Made by a program: the position numbers and the translations under genes. Below the pieces are notes generated by a model. It saw only the letters and a list, made by a program, of their open reading frames with translations, was not told the origin of the DNA and did no database searches. 56,955 nucleotides of DNA from an uncultured Cellulophaga sp. (GTDB lineage Bacteria; Bacteroidota; Bacteroidia; Flavobacteriales; Flavobacteriaceae), in assembly GCA_947491225.1 (NCBI GenBank), contig CANLIE010000020.1, positions 1 through 56,955 of the forward strand, in the 5' to 3' direction. Below, in pieces: positions 23,148-31,096 of the stretch. Numbering within the stretch: the stretch's first letter is position 1; every line of letters starts with the position of its first letter.

Positions 23148-25778
23148 TTATAGTGAAAATCTAACCTTAAACAATACTTGTGTAGGTCTTAATCTAAAAT
23201 TAGATTCCAAGTAACTAAAATTGTCAATATTTACAGTTTTATAATTTTCTGTGTTAAAAATGTTATTCCATTGTAAATCAAAATCAATATTTTTCTTTTT
23301 CCAAGTGTAACGATATACTAAATCTGTAAATAAATATTTGGTAGTTTCAGAGAATAAATTGTTTTTAATAAATTCTGTTTTTAGACTTAAGTATTGATTC
23401 TCTTTTGGATAGATGTTTAGATTGAATTTATGAAATTGTTGAGCTATTATTTGATTTTTTTGTTCTTGAATTTGATTGTTTGAAAACTGAAAATTAGATG
23501 TCAATTCTGTATTTAACCATTCAGTAATGTCAATGTCTAACTTTCCATTAAAACCCCAATTTTGACTTGAAATATTAGTGATTTCAGCATTCAATATTTG
23601 CTCAAAATTCTGTAAAGTATAATTGGTGTTTATAGTAATATTAGTATTTATTGAACTAATATAGTTACTACATTTAGCAGAAAAATTATGAGATTTTCTT
23701 TCATTATTTTGTTCAATAGCTTGAAAATTAATTGAACCATTATCTAAAATTTGTGAGTTGTAAAGTAAATTATTATTAGTTGCTGTGTTTAAATAAGATA
23801 AGTTAAAAAATAATGCTTTAATAGGATTTCTATATCCAATAAACATAGAATAACTAATGTTTTGTGTTTCAGGCAAAGGAGCATCTATACGTTGTATGTT
23901 TCTGTAATTTAGTAAGATGTAATTATAATATACTTGATTTATACTGCCAAATTGATTGCTTAAGCTTATTGATGAAGCAATATGCCATAAATTAGTAATA
24001 TCATAATTTAATAATAATTTAGGTTCAAAAGTGAGTCTATTTAGGTTTTGGTTGCGTTGTAATGGTTTATCCTCTAATTGATAATTATAAAAATTAATTG
24101 GAGTTTTTAATTCCATCCGTAATTTCTCTTTTTTGTATTGTGATTGTAAATTAAAATAGAATTTAGTGCGTAACCAATCTAAATTATTTTCAAAATTTTT
24201 AATTGTGTTTTCAGATGTTAAAATAGCACTTTCTAAATTCTGTTTTTCAAACTGAAAACCAACTTTAGGGCTAAAACTAAATTGTTTCCACCCTTTTGTA
24301 AAACCTAAAGAATTGTTAGTGTAAAATGTATTAAGTTCTAAGTTTTGAATAACTTCAGTATAATCATTACCATTATTTAATAAGTCATTAAACTGACCAG
24401 GATTTACTGTTAGCGATTGTGGTGTACAATTAAAACCTAAATAAGAATTTAATGTAGCAATTTGTTTACCAAATGGAAATAGCACTTTAAACTTATTTGA
24501 TAGTTTAAAGTAGTTATTACTTAAATTTTGACTAATATCATCATTATTAAGTTGAATATTACCTTGTTGATTATCCCAAAACCCTTGAAATTGAGTACTA
24601 TTTTTTAAAAAGTTTTTATCCGTATTTTTTTGAAGTGTCAGATTAGTTTCTAAAGTATTTGTGTAGAGTTGGTTATACTTTTTTTCAAATAAACTAATAG
24701 TGTCATTTGCGATAAAAAATTGCGTATTCGTAAATCCTTTTTGTTGTTGATAATCATTTAGATAAGATATGTTTAACCGAAATTCATAATCATTTTTTAA
24801 CTTTTGTAAGTAATTGGTAGTAATTAGATGAATATTATTGTCTAACCAACGTTGTTTTGTAAAATTAGGTATTTGTAGTTTTTGAATAGATAACCAATCT
24901 TGTTTCTTATCATTTTTTTCAAATTGCCCCAATAAATCTTCAATGGTTAACGATTTTAGCTGTGAAGCTACATCATTTCCTGTATTATTGGTTTGATAAG
25001 AACTCAATATTTGTTTTTGCTTTGAAAATAACATAGGCGTTATATTAACATCCCAAAGCAAAGGAGATAATCCACTACCAATTTCTGCCTGACCTGTAAA
25101 AGTGTAACTATTTTTAAGTTTTATGTTAATAGCAGCTTGGTCTGAATAGATTAAGCTATCCAACATTTTTATGGGTTGATGATTTTCTAAAACTTGTACT
25201 TTAGTAACTTCTTTGTGTGGCAAATTCTTATTCGCCAAACTGTATTTGCCTTCTAATAAATCTAACCCTTCTATATAATATTTATTAATAGGTTTTCCTT
25301 GGTACAATATTTTTCCATTATTTAAAACTTCAATGCCTGGCATATTCCTTAAAACATCTGCAATAGTCCTATCTTCTTGTTTAGAGAACGCACTTACAGA
25401 ATAATTTATAGTATCACCTTTACGAGTAATTGGGGTAGATTTTACAATAACTTCTTCCAATTCTGTTATTTCTTCTTCTAAAATAAAATTTAAAGTTTGG
25501 GTTTTATTTTTAATAGTTTTAACAACAGTTTTAAAACCCATTGATCTTATATTAAGCTTTAATTTTTCATTTTTATTATTTAGTGTAATTGAAAACTCTC
25601 CTTTATTATTAGAGATATTATAGTTTAAAATATTATCTGTGTTTATTTCTCTTACTGTAACAGTAGCTCCAGAGATTAACTTATTATTTAAATCTTTTAA
25701 TACACCGCTAATTCTGATTTGAGAAAAACTATAAAAAGAGAAAAAAAATGTAAAAGCTAAAATTAAAAGTTGCTTCAT
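23148..25778 (-). CDS. Outer-membrane beta-barrel protein of cassette 3 (CarboxypepD_reg / TonB-receptor-like)
   Basis: 876 residues. A Sec signal (MKQLLILAFTFFFSFYSFSQ) is followed by a carboxypeptidase-regulatory-like domain (IRISGVLKDLNNKLISGATV, about 21-105), a plug-like part (IADVLRNMPGIEVLNNGKILYQGKPINKYYIEG) and a long barrel rich in Asn and Gln ending LFKVRFSL. It has the same plan as the cassette 1 barrel, though the sequences have diverged. Its ATG overlaps the GLPGLI 3 stop (TAATG). It probably lies in the outer membrane; the substrate is unknown, and the cassette's secreted peptide is a candidate. Confidence 0.86.
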   Translation of the reverse strand: MKQLLILAFTFFFSFYSFSQIRISGVLKDLNNKLISGATVTVREINTDNILNYNISNNKGEFSITLNNKNEKLKLNIRSMGFKTVVKTIKNKTQTLNFILEEEITELEEVIVKSTPITRKGDTINYSVSAFSKQEDRTIADVLRNMPGIEVLNNGKILYQGKPINKYYIEGLDLLEGKYSLANKNLPHKEVTKVQVLENHQPIKMLDSLIYSDQAAINIKLKNSYTFTGQAEIGSGLSPLLWDVNITPMLFSKQKQILSSYQTNNTGNDVASQLKSLTIEDLLGQFEKNDKKQDWLSIQKLQIPNFTKQRWLDNNIHLITTNYLQKLKNDYEFRLNISYLNDYQQQKGFTNTQFFIANDTISLFEKKYNQLYTNTLETNLTLQKNTDKNFLKNSTQFQGFWDNQQGNIQLNNDDISQNLSNNYFKLSNKFKVLFPFGKQIATLNSYLGFNCTPQSLTVNPGQFNDLLNNGNDYTEVIQNLELNTFYTNNSLGFTKGWKQFSFSPKVGFQFEKQNLESAILTSENTIKNFENNLDWLRTKFYFNLQSQYKKEKLRMELKTPINFYNYQLEDKPLQRNQNLNRLTFEPKLLLNYDITNLWHIASSISLSNQFGSINQVYYNYILLNYRNIQRIDAPLPETQNISYSMFIGYRNPIKALFFNLSYLNTATNNNLLYNSQILDNGSINFQAIEQNNERKSHNFSAKCSNYISSINTNITINTNYTLQNFEQILNAEITNISSQNWGFNGKLDIDITEWLNTELTSNFQFSNNQIQEQKNQIIAQQFHKFNLNIYPKENQYLSLKTEFIKNNLFSETTKYLFTDLVYRYTWKKKNIDFDLQWNNIFNTENYKTVNIDNFSYLESNFRLRPTQVLFKVRFSL

Positions 25779-26629
25779 TAATCAATAATTTCTATTGGGT
25801 TATAGGGTATTTTCTTAAACTTACCCACACCTCTTACGATATCGTTTTGTAAAAATATTTCAGGTTTTTCGTGAAAATTTCTTTCTGCTTTGAAAAAGTC
25901 TTTTTTTGATGTTTTTACTATTTTTTTCTCAACTCTTTTATAAATTTCTTTTTGTTCATTATCTATACCAATAGCTATAAAATGGAAGTTTTTTTTATCA
26001 TCATACAATTCTAAAATTAAACCAGGTAAACTACCAAAAACATAAGGGCCTAAATTTATTGGTATTTCTTCCGTATACCAAGCTATCCAATTTCTGCCAC
26101 CATAATTAACCATTGCTTTTTTAACGTTGTATTTCAAAATTTTCTTGCTATTATTTTTAAGTTGCCAATTTAAATTAGAAACTTTTTCTTCAAATTCATA
26201 TTTAGTGCTTAATACTTTTCCTTGTGTTGTAAATAAATTATTTTGATAGCTATTAAAAATACTTTTTTTGAAACTAATTTTTCTTTTTATATTGATTTGT
26301 TGATTAGCTTCTTTACTACCTATGGTCTTTGAAACACTATGTTTCTTTTGTAAAGAATCAATTTTTAATGTATTTGTATCAACAAATTTTGAAATTTTTT
26401 TTCCTATTTGTAATACTGTTATAGAATTTTTAATTTTATTATCATCATTTGGGTTTATTAAGTGTGTATAATTATAATATATATTTTGTTTTGTTTTATC
26501 AAGTTCTATTTCTTTATATTCTCCAGGGGGTAGATTAAAGTTGCCTTTTAAAGTAAATTGTCCATTTAAATTACTTATTTTAAAAAGTATTAGTATTACT
26601 ACTAATATAGATATATTGTTTATTCTCAT
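25778..26629 (-). CDS. GLPGLI family protein of cassette 3
   Basis: 283 residues, longer than the two paralogues (229-230) because of extra sequence before the motif. N-terminal hydrophobic signal (NISILVVILILFKISNLNG). The motif reads FGSLPGLILELYDDKKNFHF near residue 200, preceded by AWYTEEIPINLGPYVF. The C-terminus is KIPYNPIEIID. It starts 52 nt after the peptide gene with a long hairpin in between and is coupled to the barrel gene by TAATG. Confidence 0.92.
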   Translation of the reverse strand: MRINNISILVVILILFKISNLNGQFTLKGNFNLPPGEYKEIELDKTKQNIYYNYTHLINPNDDNKIKNSITVLQIGKKISKFVDTNTLKIDSLQKKHSVSKTIGSKEANQQINIKRKISFKKSIFNSYQNNLFTTQGKVLSTKYEFEEKVSNLNWQLKNNSKKILKYNVKKAMVNYGGRNWIAWYTEEIPINLGPYVFGSLPGLILELYDDKKNFHFIAIGIDNEQKEIYKRVEKKIVKTSKKDFFKAERNFHEKPEIFLQNDIVRGVGKFKKIPYNPIEIID

Positions 26630-26643
26630 AATTTAATTATTTA

Positions 26644-26675
26644 TTGCTTCCACATAATTAATTATGCGGAAGCAA
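26644..26675 (-). terminator. Intercistronic hairpin, peptide 3 to GLPGLI 3
   Basis: A 16-bp inverted repeat (TTGCTTCC... / ...GGAAGCAA around a central AATTAATT), with a single mismatch that becomes a G-U pair in the minus-strand RNA. It occupies most of the gap between the peptide stop (26682) and the GLPGLI start (26629), as in the other two cassettes. Confidence 0.8.
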
Positions 26676-26681
26676 GTAAGT

Positions 26682-26894
26682 TTAACATTTTATTTCTGCA
26701 AAATATTCTGCTCGGTCAATCATTTCTTCTGTAGCTTCATATTGATCTGAACAAAGCCAAAAATCATTACCACAATCTGTCTTTACTTCAACCCAATTAC
26801 CACAAACAAATTCTTCTGCTACTGTTTCTTTAACATCAGTAGTTCCACTAAAAGATGCTAATAAAAATGTTAATCCTAAAAATAAACTTTTCAT
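26682..26894 (-). CDS. Small secreted Cys-rich peptide of cassette 3
   Basis: 70 residues. A Sec signal (MKSLFLGLTFLLASFSGT, cleavage around 18-20) leads to an acidic mature peptide of about 50 residues with four cysteines: C31, C41, C48 and C70. That could form two disulfides; the last residue is Cys. It is unlike peptides 1 and 2 in sequence but shares size, signal, Cys content, acidity and position ahead of a GLPGLI gene. No family recognised; function unknown. Confidence 0.78.
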   Translation of the reverse strand: MKSLFLGLTFLLASFSGTTDVKETVAEEFVCGNWVEVKTDCGNDFWLCSDQYEATEEMIDRAEYFAEIKC

Positions 26895-27090
26895 AGTTTC
26901 TAAAATTTAATTGCTCCATTAAAGGTTTTTAACGTTAGTTTTCGACCACTTATTGGGTTTAATTTTTACTTTTAATCAGATTTTTAATTCCTTTTTTGTT
27001 TTAACTACTTAAGCAGGATTGTCTTAAATTCATTCTATTTCTTAGCTCAAATAACTACCAACTTTTTCTTTTTTAAAATCATTTAACTTA

Positions 27091-27360
27091 TTTTACTACA
27101 AAGTCTATTTATAAAGCCAAATGTTACTCATAAAGTATAAAATAAAATTAAATATTGGTTAAGGGGTCACCCATTGTCTAAAAATCAGGATTAGAGGACT
27201 TTGTAAAACTCATTTCCTTTTTAGGATACAGCTAATGTAGGAAAAAATGTTTTTTAAAAAATTGGGGTGTTTTTAATTTAGTATAATATTAACAATAAGT
27301 ATATTAAAAATAGTTTTGTAAGTTTAATAAAACAGCTTTTAGGAAGGCTTTTTTTCTTAT
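27091..27360. repeat. Repeat copy R3: partial upstream-region copy beyond cassette 3
   Basis: About 270 bp matching R1 and, more closely, R2 from TTTTACTACAAAGTC to the CAGCTTTTAGGAAG block. One intact TACAAAGT (27097-27104) and the inverted ACTTTGTA (27198-27205) remain; other copies of the word have mutated. It stops about 200 nt upstream of the cassette 3 peptide start, so it may be the relic of another cassette or the distal promoter region of cassette 3. The bases between 26895 and 27090 match neither R1 nor R2 by eye. Confidence 0.75.
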
Positions 27361-27433
27361 AATAAAAGTAGAGCAACTATAATCCTAAAATTTGGATACT
27401 TTTAATGAATACAACAAAATAACTTTTAAAAAG

Positions 27434-27465
27434 TTGAAATTGTACAATTCAAAAAATTATCTTTG
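27434..27465 (+). promoter_or_regulatory. Promoter of the TerB-like gene
   Basis: TTG at 27434-27436 and TATCTTTG at 27458-27465, separated by 21 bp, match the Bacteroidetes -33/-7 pair. The ATG follows 24 nt later. Confidence 0.65.
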
Positions 27466-27489
27466 TTGTTTAAATAAAAATAGAAAATT

Positions 27490-27912
27490 ATGTCTTTTGT
27501 AGATTTATACGATAATAGTGAGCATAGGAGAAATGTAGCTCATTTTGCTTCCATAGCATCTTTAGCGAGTGTAGATGGTGAGGTAAATGAAGAAGAAAAA
27601 ACATTATTGAACCGTTTTGCATATAAACTAGGTATTACTGATGCAGAATATAAGGAGGTAATGAAAAATCCAACAAAGTATCCTATTAACCCTCCTGTAA
27701 ATTCAGAAAGACGTTTAGAACGTATGTTTGATTTGTTCAAGATTATTTTTGCAGATCATGAGATAGATGATGAAGAGCGTGTTTTAATAAAGAAATATGC
27801 TATTGGTTTAGGTTATTCTAGTGACTCAGCTGATAAGGTAATATCAAGATCTATCATTATTTTTAGCGGTAAACTAAATTTTGATGATTATGCTATGCTA
27901 GTAAGAAAATAA
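27490..27912 (+). CDS. TerB-like protein
   Basis: 140 residues, all-helical, with two TerB-type segments: HFASIASLASVDGEVNEEEKTLL (about 18-40) and LFKIIFADHEIDDEERVLIKKYA (about 81-103). Each has an acidic loop (DGEVNEEE, DHEIDDEE) that in the family is thought to bind metal. No signal peptide, so probably cytoplasmic or membrane-associated. TerB domains occur in tellurite-resistance and stress systems, but no other ter gene is nearby, so a stand-alone role is likely. It has its own promoter and terminator. Confidence 0.8.
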   Translation: MSFVDLYDNSEHRRNVAHFASIASLASVDGEVNEEEKTLLNRFAYKLGITDAEYKEVMKNPTKYPINPPVNSERRLERMFDLFKIIFADHEIDDEERVLIKKYAIGLGYSSDSADKVISRSIIIFSGKLNFDDYAMLVRK

Positions 27913-27933
27913 AACACATTACTTTATAGATAT

Positions 27934-27960
27934 AAAAAAAGAGGCTATTGCCTCTTTTTT
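27934..27960 (+). terminator. Terminator after the TerB-like gene
   Basis: AAAAAAGAGGC / GCCTCTTTTTT stem with a 4-nt loop and flanking A and T runs, 22 nt after the stop. Confidence 0.9.
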
Positions 27961-28092
27961 ATTTTAATATATTATTAAACTGTTGTTCATCTTGAAGGAA
28001 AATAACATTAAAATATCAGTTCAAGTAATTATGAGGAACGAAAAAATTGTATGAAGAACTGATTAATGAGCTACAATTCTTATTCCCTATAC

Positions 28093-28122
28093 AAATTTCA
28101 CTCATTTTAATGAGTGAAATTT
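28093..28122. repeat. 30-bp near-perfect palindrome between terB-like and fbp
   Basis: AAATTTCACTCATT, two T, AATGAGTGAAATTT. It lies 47 nt beyond the fbp stop in the minus direction, between two convergent genes that already have a terminator on one side. With no T-run after the stem it is not a standard terminator. Confidence 0.7.
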
Positions 28123-28168
28123 ACTCGAATCTACAGAATTTTATCAAAATGTATAACAAGTATTGTTA

Positions 28169-29179
28169 TTATTTAAGTGCCTTAGCAATAAATTCTTCTG
28201 CTTTTTCTACCATTTTAGCACTACCACAGAAAAAAGGTACACGTTGGTGTAGTTCTGTTGGTTTTAATTTCATAATACGGCTACGGCCATCACTAGCTTT
28301 ACCATTTGCCTGTTCTGCTAAAAATGCCATTGGGTTACACTCATACAATAAACGCAATTTGCCGTCTGATGCTATACTGCTTTTAGGGTACATATAAATA
28401 CCACCTTTAATCATATTTCTATGAAAATCTGATACTAAGGAACCTATATACCTAGATGTATATGGTCTGTCCCCTTCTTCTTGTTGGCAATATTTTATAT
28501 AATCTTTTACGCCTTGCGGAAAATGTATATAATTACCTTCATTAACAGAGTAAATTTTACCAGTTTCTGGAAATTGCATATTTGGGTGAGACAAGTAAAA
28601 TGTGCCAATTGCAGGATTTAATGTAAAACCATTTACACCATCACCTGTAGTGTATACTAACATTGTAGAAGTACCATAGACAATATAGCCAGCAGCCACT
28701 TGGTTTTCACCAGGTTGTAAAAAATCTTCTATAGTTACAGGAGTACCAACAGGAGTTACCCTTCTGTAAACGGAAAAAATGGTTCCAACAGATACATTCA
28801 CATCTATGTTAGATGAGCCATCTAACGGATCAATTAAAACAATATACTTGTTTTGATTTTGCTCATCATTACTATTTATACTAATAAAATCATCTTCTTC
28901 TTCAGAAGCAATTCCGCATACAATTTCTCTATTTTTTAATGTCTGAATAAACTTTTCATTAGCAAGAACATCAAGTTTTTGTTGGTCTTCTCCTTGTATG
29001 TTAGTGTCGCCAGCTGTACCAAGAATATCAATCAATCCAGCTTTGTTAACTTCATGATTTACTACTTTTGCAGCTAAACGAATTGCATTTATTAACTTAG
29101 AAAGTTCTCCAGAAGAATATTGAAATGAAGATTGATTCTCAATTATGAACTCTCCTAAAGTCTTATTTTTTTTGTCCAT
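28169..29179 (-). CDS. fbp: Fructose-1,6-bisphosphatase, class I
   Basis: 336 residues, typical of class I enzymes, which hydrolyse fructose 1,6-bisphosphate in gluconeogenesis in the cytoplasm. The metal-binding [20 protein letters not shown] (near residue 115), EEDDF upstream of it, and the substrate-binding MYPKSS...[14 protein letters not shown] at the C-terminal side are all present. It is divergent from the GNAT/aspartate kinase operon. Confidence 0.97.
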   Translation of the reverse strand: MDKKNKTLGEFIIENQSSFQYSSGELSKLINAIRLAAKVVNHEVNKAGLIDILGTAGDTNIQGEDQQKLDVLANEKFIQTLKNREIVCGIASEEEDDFISINSNDEQNQNKYIVLIDPLDGSSNIDVNVSVGTIFSVYRRVTPVGTPVTIEDFLQPGENQVAAGYIVYGTSTMLVYTTGDGVNGFTLNPAIGTFYLSHPNMQFPETGKIYSVNEGNYIHFPQGVKDYIKYCQQEEGDRPYTSRYIGSLVSDFHRNMIKGGIYMYPKSSIASDGKLRLLYECNPMAFLAEQANGKASDGRSRIMKLKPTELHQRVPFFCGSAKMVEKAEEFIAKALK

Positions 29180-29264
29180 TAATAATTGGTGTTTATTTTA
29201 AATGCAAATATCGATAATTTTGTGATACTACAACGTTTTAGAACCATAAAGTCGCTCAATGGTG

Positions 29265-29272
29265 TAACTTTG
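29265..29272 (+). promoter_or_regulatory. Probable -7 element of the GNAT-lysC operon
   Basis: TAACTTTG fits TAnnTTTG and ends 20 nt before the ATG at 29293. No TTG was found at the right -33 distance. Confidence 0.45.
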
Positions 29273-29292
29273 TATGTCATTAAAAAAATAGA

Positions 29293-29772
29293 ATGAATTA
29301 TTTAATTAGAGAAGCCAAAAAAGAAGATATGAAGCAGGTGCTGAGCCTAATTCAAGAATTAGCTTTGTTTGAAAAAGAGCCAAATGCTGTTGAAGTAACA
29401 GTGAATGACTTAATTGATGATGGTTTTGGAGATAAGAAATTATTTCACTGCTTTATTGCTGAGGTAGATAATACCATAGTTGGTACAGCTTTAGTTTACC
29501 AAAGATATTCTACTTGGAAAGGACCAGTATTGCATTTAGAAGATTTAATAGTAACCAAAAAAATGCGTGGTATTGGGTTAGGAACATTATTGTTAAATAA
29601 AGTTGTTACGTATGGTCATAAACTTGGTGTAAAACGTATATGTTGGGAGGTTTTGGATTGGAATGACCCAGCAATTAGTTTTTATGAAAGTAAAGGAGCA
29701 GATGTTAAGAGAGATTGGGATGTTGTACATTTAAATGAAAAAGGAATACAAAATTTTATTAAAAATATATGA
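29293..29772 (+). CDS. GNAT family N-acetyltransferase
   Basis: 159 residues of a single GNAT fold: N-terminal IREAKKEDMKQVLSLIQELA, beta-strands with HLEDLIVTKKMRGIGLGTLLLNKV (the acetyl-CoA pyrophosphate loop RGIGLG near 97-102), and the closing WNDPAISFYESKGA. The overall pattern resembles spermidine/diamine N-acetyltransferases (SSAT-like), but the substrate cannot be assigned. Its stop overlaps the aspartate kinase start (ATGA), so the two are translationally coupled. Confidence 0.9.
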   Translation: MNYLIREAKKEDMKQVLSLIQELALFEKEPNAVEVTVNDLIDDGFGDKKLFHCFIAEVDNTIVGTALVYQRYSTWKGPVLHLEDLIVTKKMRGIGLGTLLLNKVVTYGHKLGVKRICWEVLDWNDPAISFYESKGADVKRDWDVVHLNEKGIQNFIKNI

Positions 29773-31019
29773 GGATTTTTAAATTTGGTGGGGCTTCTGT
29801 AAAAGATGCTACTGGTGTAAAAAACGTAGTACGTGTTTTACAACAAATGGGGCACAGTAATACGCTGGTTGTAGTTTCTGCAATGGGCAAAACCACAAAT
29901 GCAATGGAAGGTGTTGTAAATGCTTATTTTACTGATAAAAACAAATTATCAGAAACAATACAATATGTTATTGATTTTCATACGACAATACTAAATAATC
30001 TTTTTCCTAACACACAGCATGCAGTTTACAATAAAGTAAAAGTATTGTTTAACGAGGTTCAAGGATTTTTAGTCTGGAATAAGTCTCCTAAACCAAGTTT
30101 TGTATATGACCAGGTTGTTGGGTATGGGGAACTAATATCTACCACCATTTTAAACGAATATCTTAATGAAGTCAATATAAAAAGTAACTGGTTAGACATT
30201 AGGGACTTTATTAAAACTAACGATAATTATAGGGATGCCACAGTAGATTGGGAAAAAACTCAGGAAAGAATTTTTACAGGAATAGATAAAACTAAACTAA
30301 ACATTACACAAGGTTTTTTGGGGAGTGATGATAATAATTTTACAACAACTTTGGGTAGGGAAGGATCTGATTATTCTGCAGCAATCTTAGCCTATTGTTT
30401 AAATGCTACGGAGGTTACTATTTGGAAAGATGTACCAGGAGTTTTAAATGCAGATCCAAGGTATTTTGAAAATGCAGAATTGTTAAATAATATATCATAC
30501 AGAGAAGCAATAGAATTAGCTTTCTATGGAGCATCAGTTATTCACCCAAAAACGTTACAACCGCTACAGCGTAAAGAAATACCATTACATGTAAAGTCTT
30601 TCTTAAATCCATTAGACCCAGGAACAACTGTAGGAAAAGGAGTTGGTATAGAGCCTAAGATACCGTGTTTCATTGTTAAAAAAGATCAGGTACTAATGAA
30701 ATTGTCTTCTTTAGATTTTTCATTTATTGTAGAGGATAGCATTAGTGAATTGTTCAAATTGTTACATGATTATAAAATGAAAGTGGATCTTATTCAAAAT
30801 TCAGCCATTAGTTTTTCAGTATGCGTAGATAATAAGTTTGATAGGCTTCCAGATTTATTGAAAATCCTAAAAGGAAAATTTAAAGTAGTTTACCAAGAAG
30901 GTGTTTCTCTTTATACAATACGTCATTTTAACTCAGAAGCAATTACCAGTATACAAAATGGTAAAGAGATTTTACTAGAACAACGTGCCAAAGAAACAGT
31001 GCAACTGGTGGTTAAATAA
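29769..31019 (+). CDS. lysC: Aspartate kinase (monofunctional)
   Basis: 416 residues. Phosphorylates aspartate at the start of the lysine, threonine and methionine pathway. The KFGGASVKDATGVKNV N-terminus, GREGSDYSAAILAY and VTIWKDVPGVLNADPR are canonical. A shortened ACT-like region follows (about 300-416, LSSLDFSFIVEDSISELFKLLHDYK), which would carry feedback control. No homoserine dehydrogenase domain is fused. It overlaps the GNAT gene by 4 nt. Confidence 0.93.
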   Translation: MRIFKFGGASVKDATGVKNVVRVLQQMGHSNTLVVVSAMGKTTNAMEGVVNAYFTDKNKLSETIQYVIDFHTTILNNLFPNTQHAVYNKVKVLFNEVQGFLVWNKSPKPSFVYDQVVGYGELISTTILNEYLNEVNIKSNWLDIRDFIKTNDNYRDATVDWEKTQERIFTGIDKTKLNITQGFLGSDDNNFTTTLGREGSDYSAAILAYCLNATEVTIWKDVPGVLNADPRYFENAELLNNISYREAIELAFYGASVIHPKTLQPLQRKEIPLHVKSFLNPLDPGTTVGKGVGIEPKIPCFIVKKDQVLMKLSSLDFSFIVEDSISELFKLLHDYKMKVDLIQNSAISFSVCVDNKFDRLPDLLKILKGKFKVVYQEGVSLYTIRHFNSEAITSIQNGKEILLEQRAKETVQLVVK

Positions 31020-31070
31020 TTGGATTCTATTTTATGTAAAGTACACTGTCTTACATTAAAACTAATAAAC

Positions 31071-31078
31071 TATATTTG
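31071..31078 (+). promoter_or_regulatory. Probable -7 element of the OlsF-like gene
   Basis: TATATTTG fits TAnnTTTG and ends 18 nt before the ATG at 31097. The -33 region is not clear. Confidence 0.45.
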
Positions 31079-31096
31079 TTTATTACAAAATAATTT

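Noticed and set aside
17099-26894. SusC/SusD glycan-uptake locus
   Set aside because: The barrels are CarboxypepD-type but no SusD-like lipoprotein or glycoside hydrolase occurs; GLPGLI genes replace them.
20549-26894. Lanthipeptide or other RiPP cluster
   Set aside because: The peptides have ordinary Sec signals rather than RiPP leaders, and no modification enzyme or ABC exporter is nearby.
20771-27360. CRISPR array suggested by repeated ACTTTGTA words
   Set aside because: The repeat word is only 8 bp, spacers are 13-19 nt and irregular, and no cas gene is near.
28047-28397. 116-residue plus-strand ORF
   Set aside because: Most of it is antisense to fbp.
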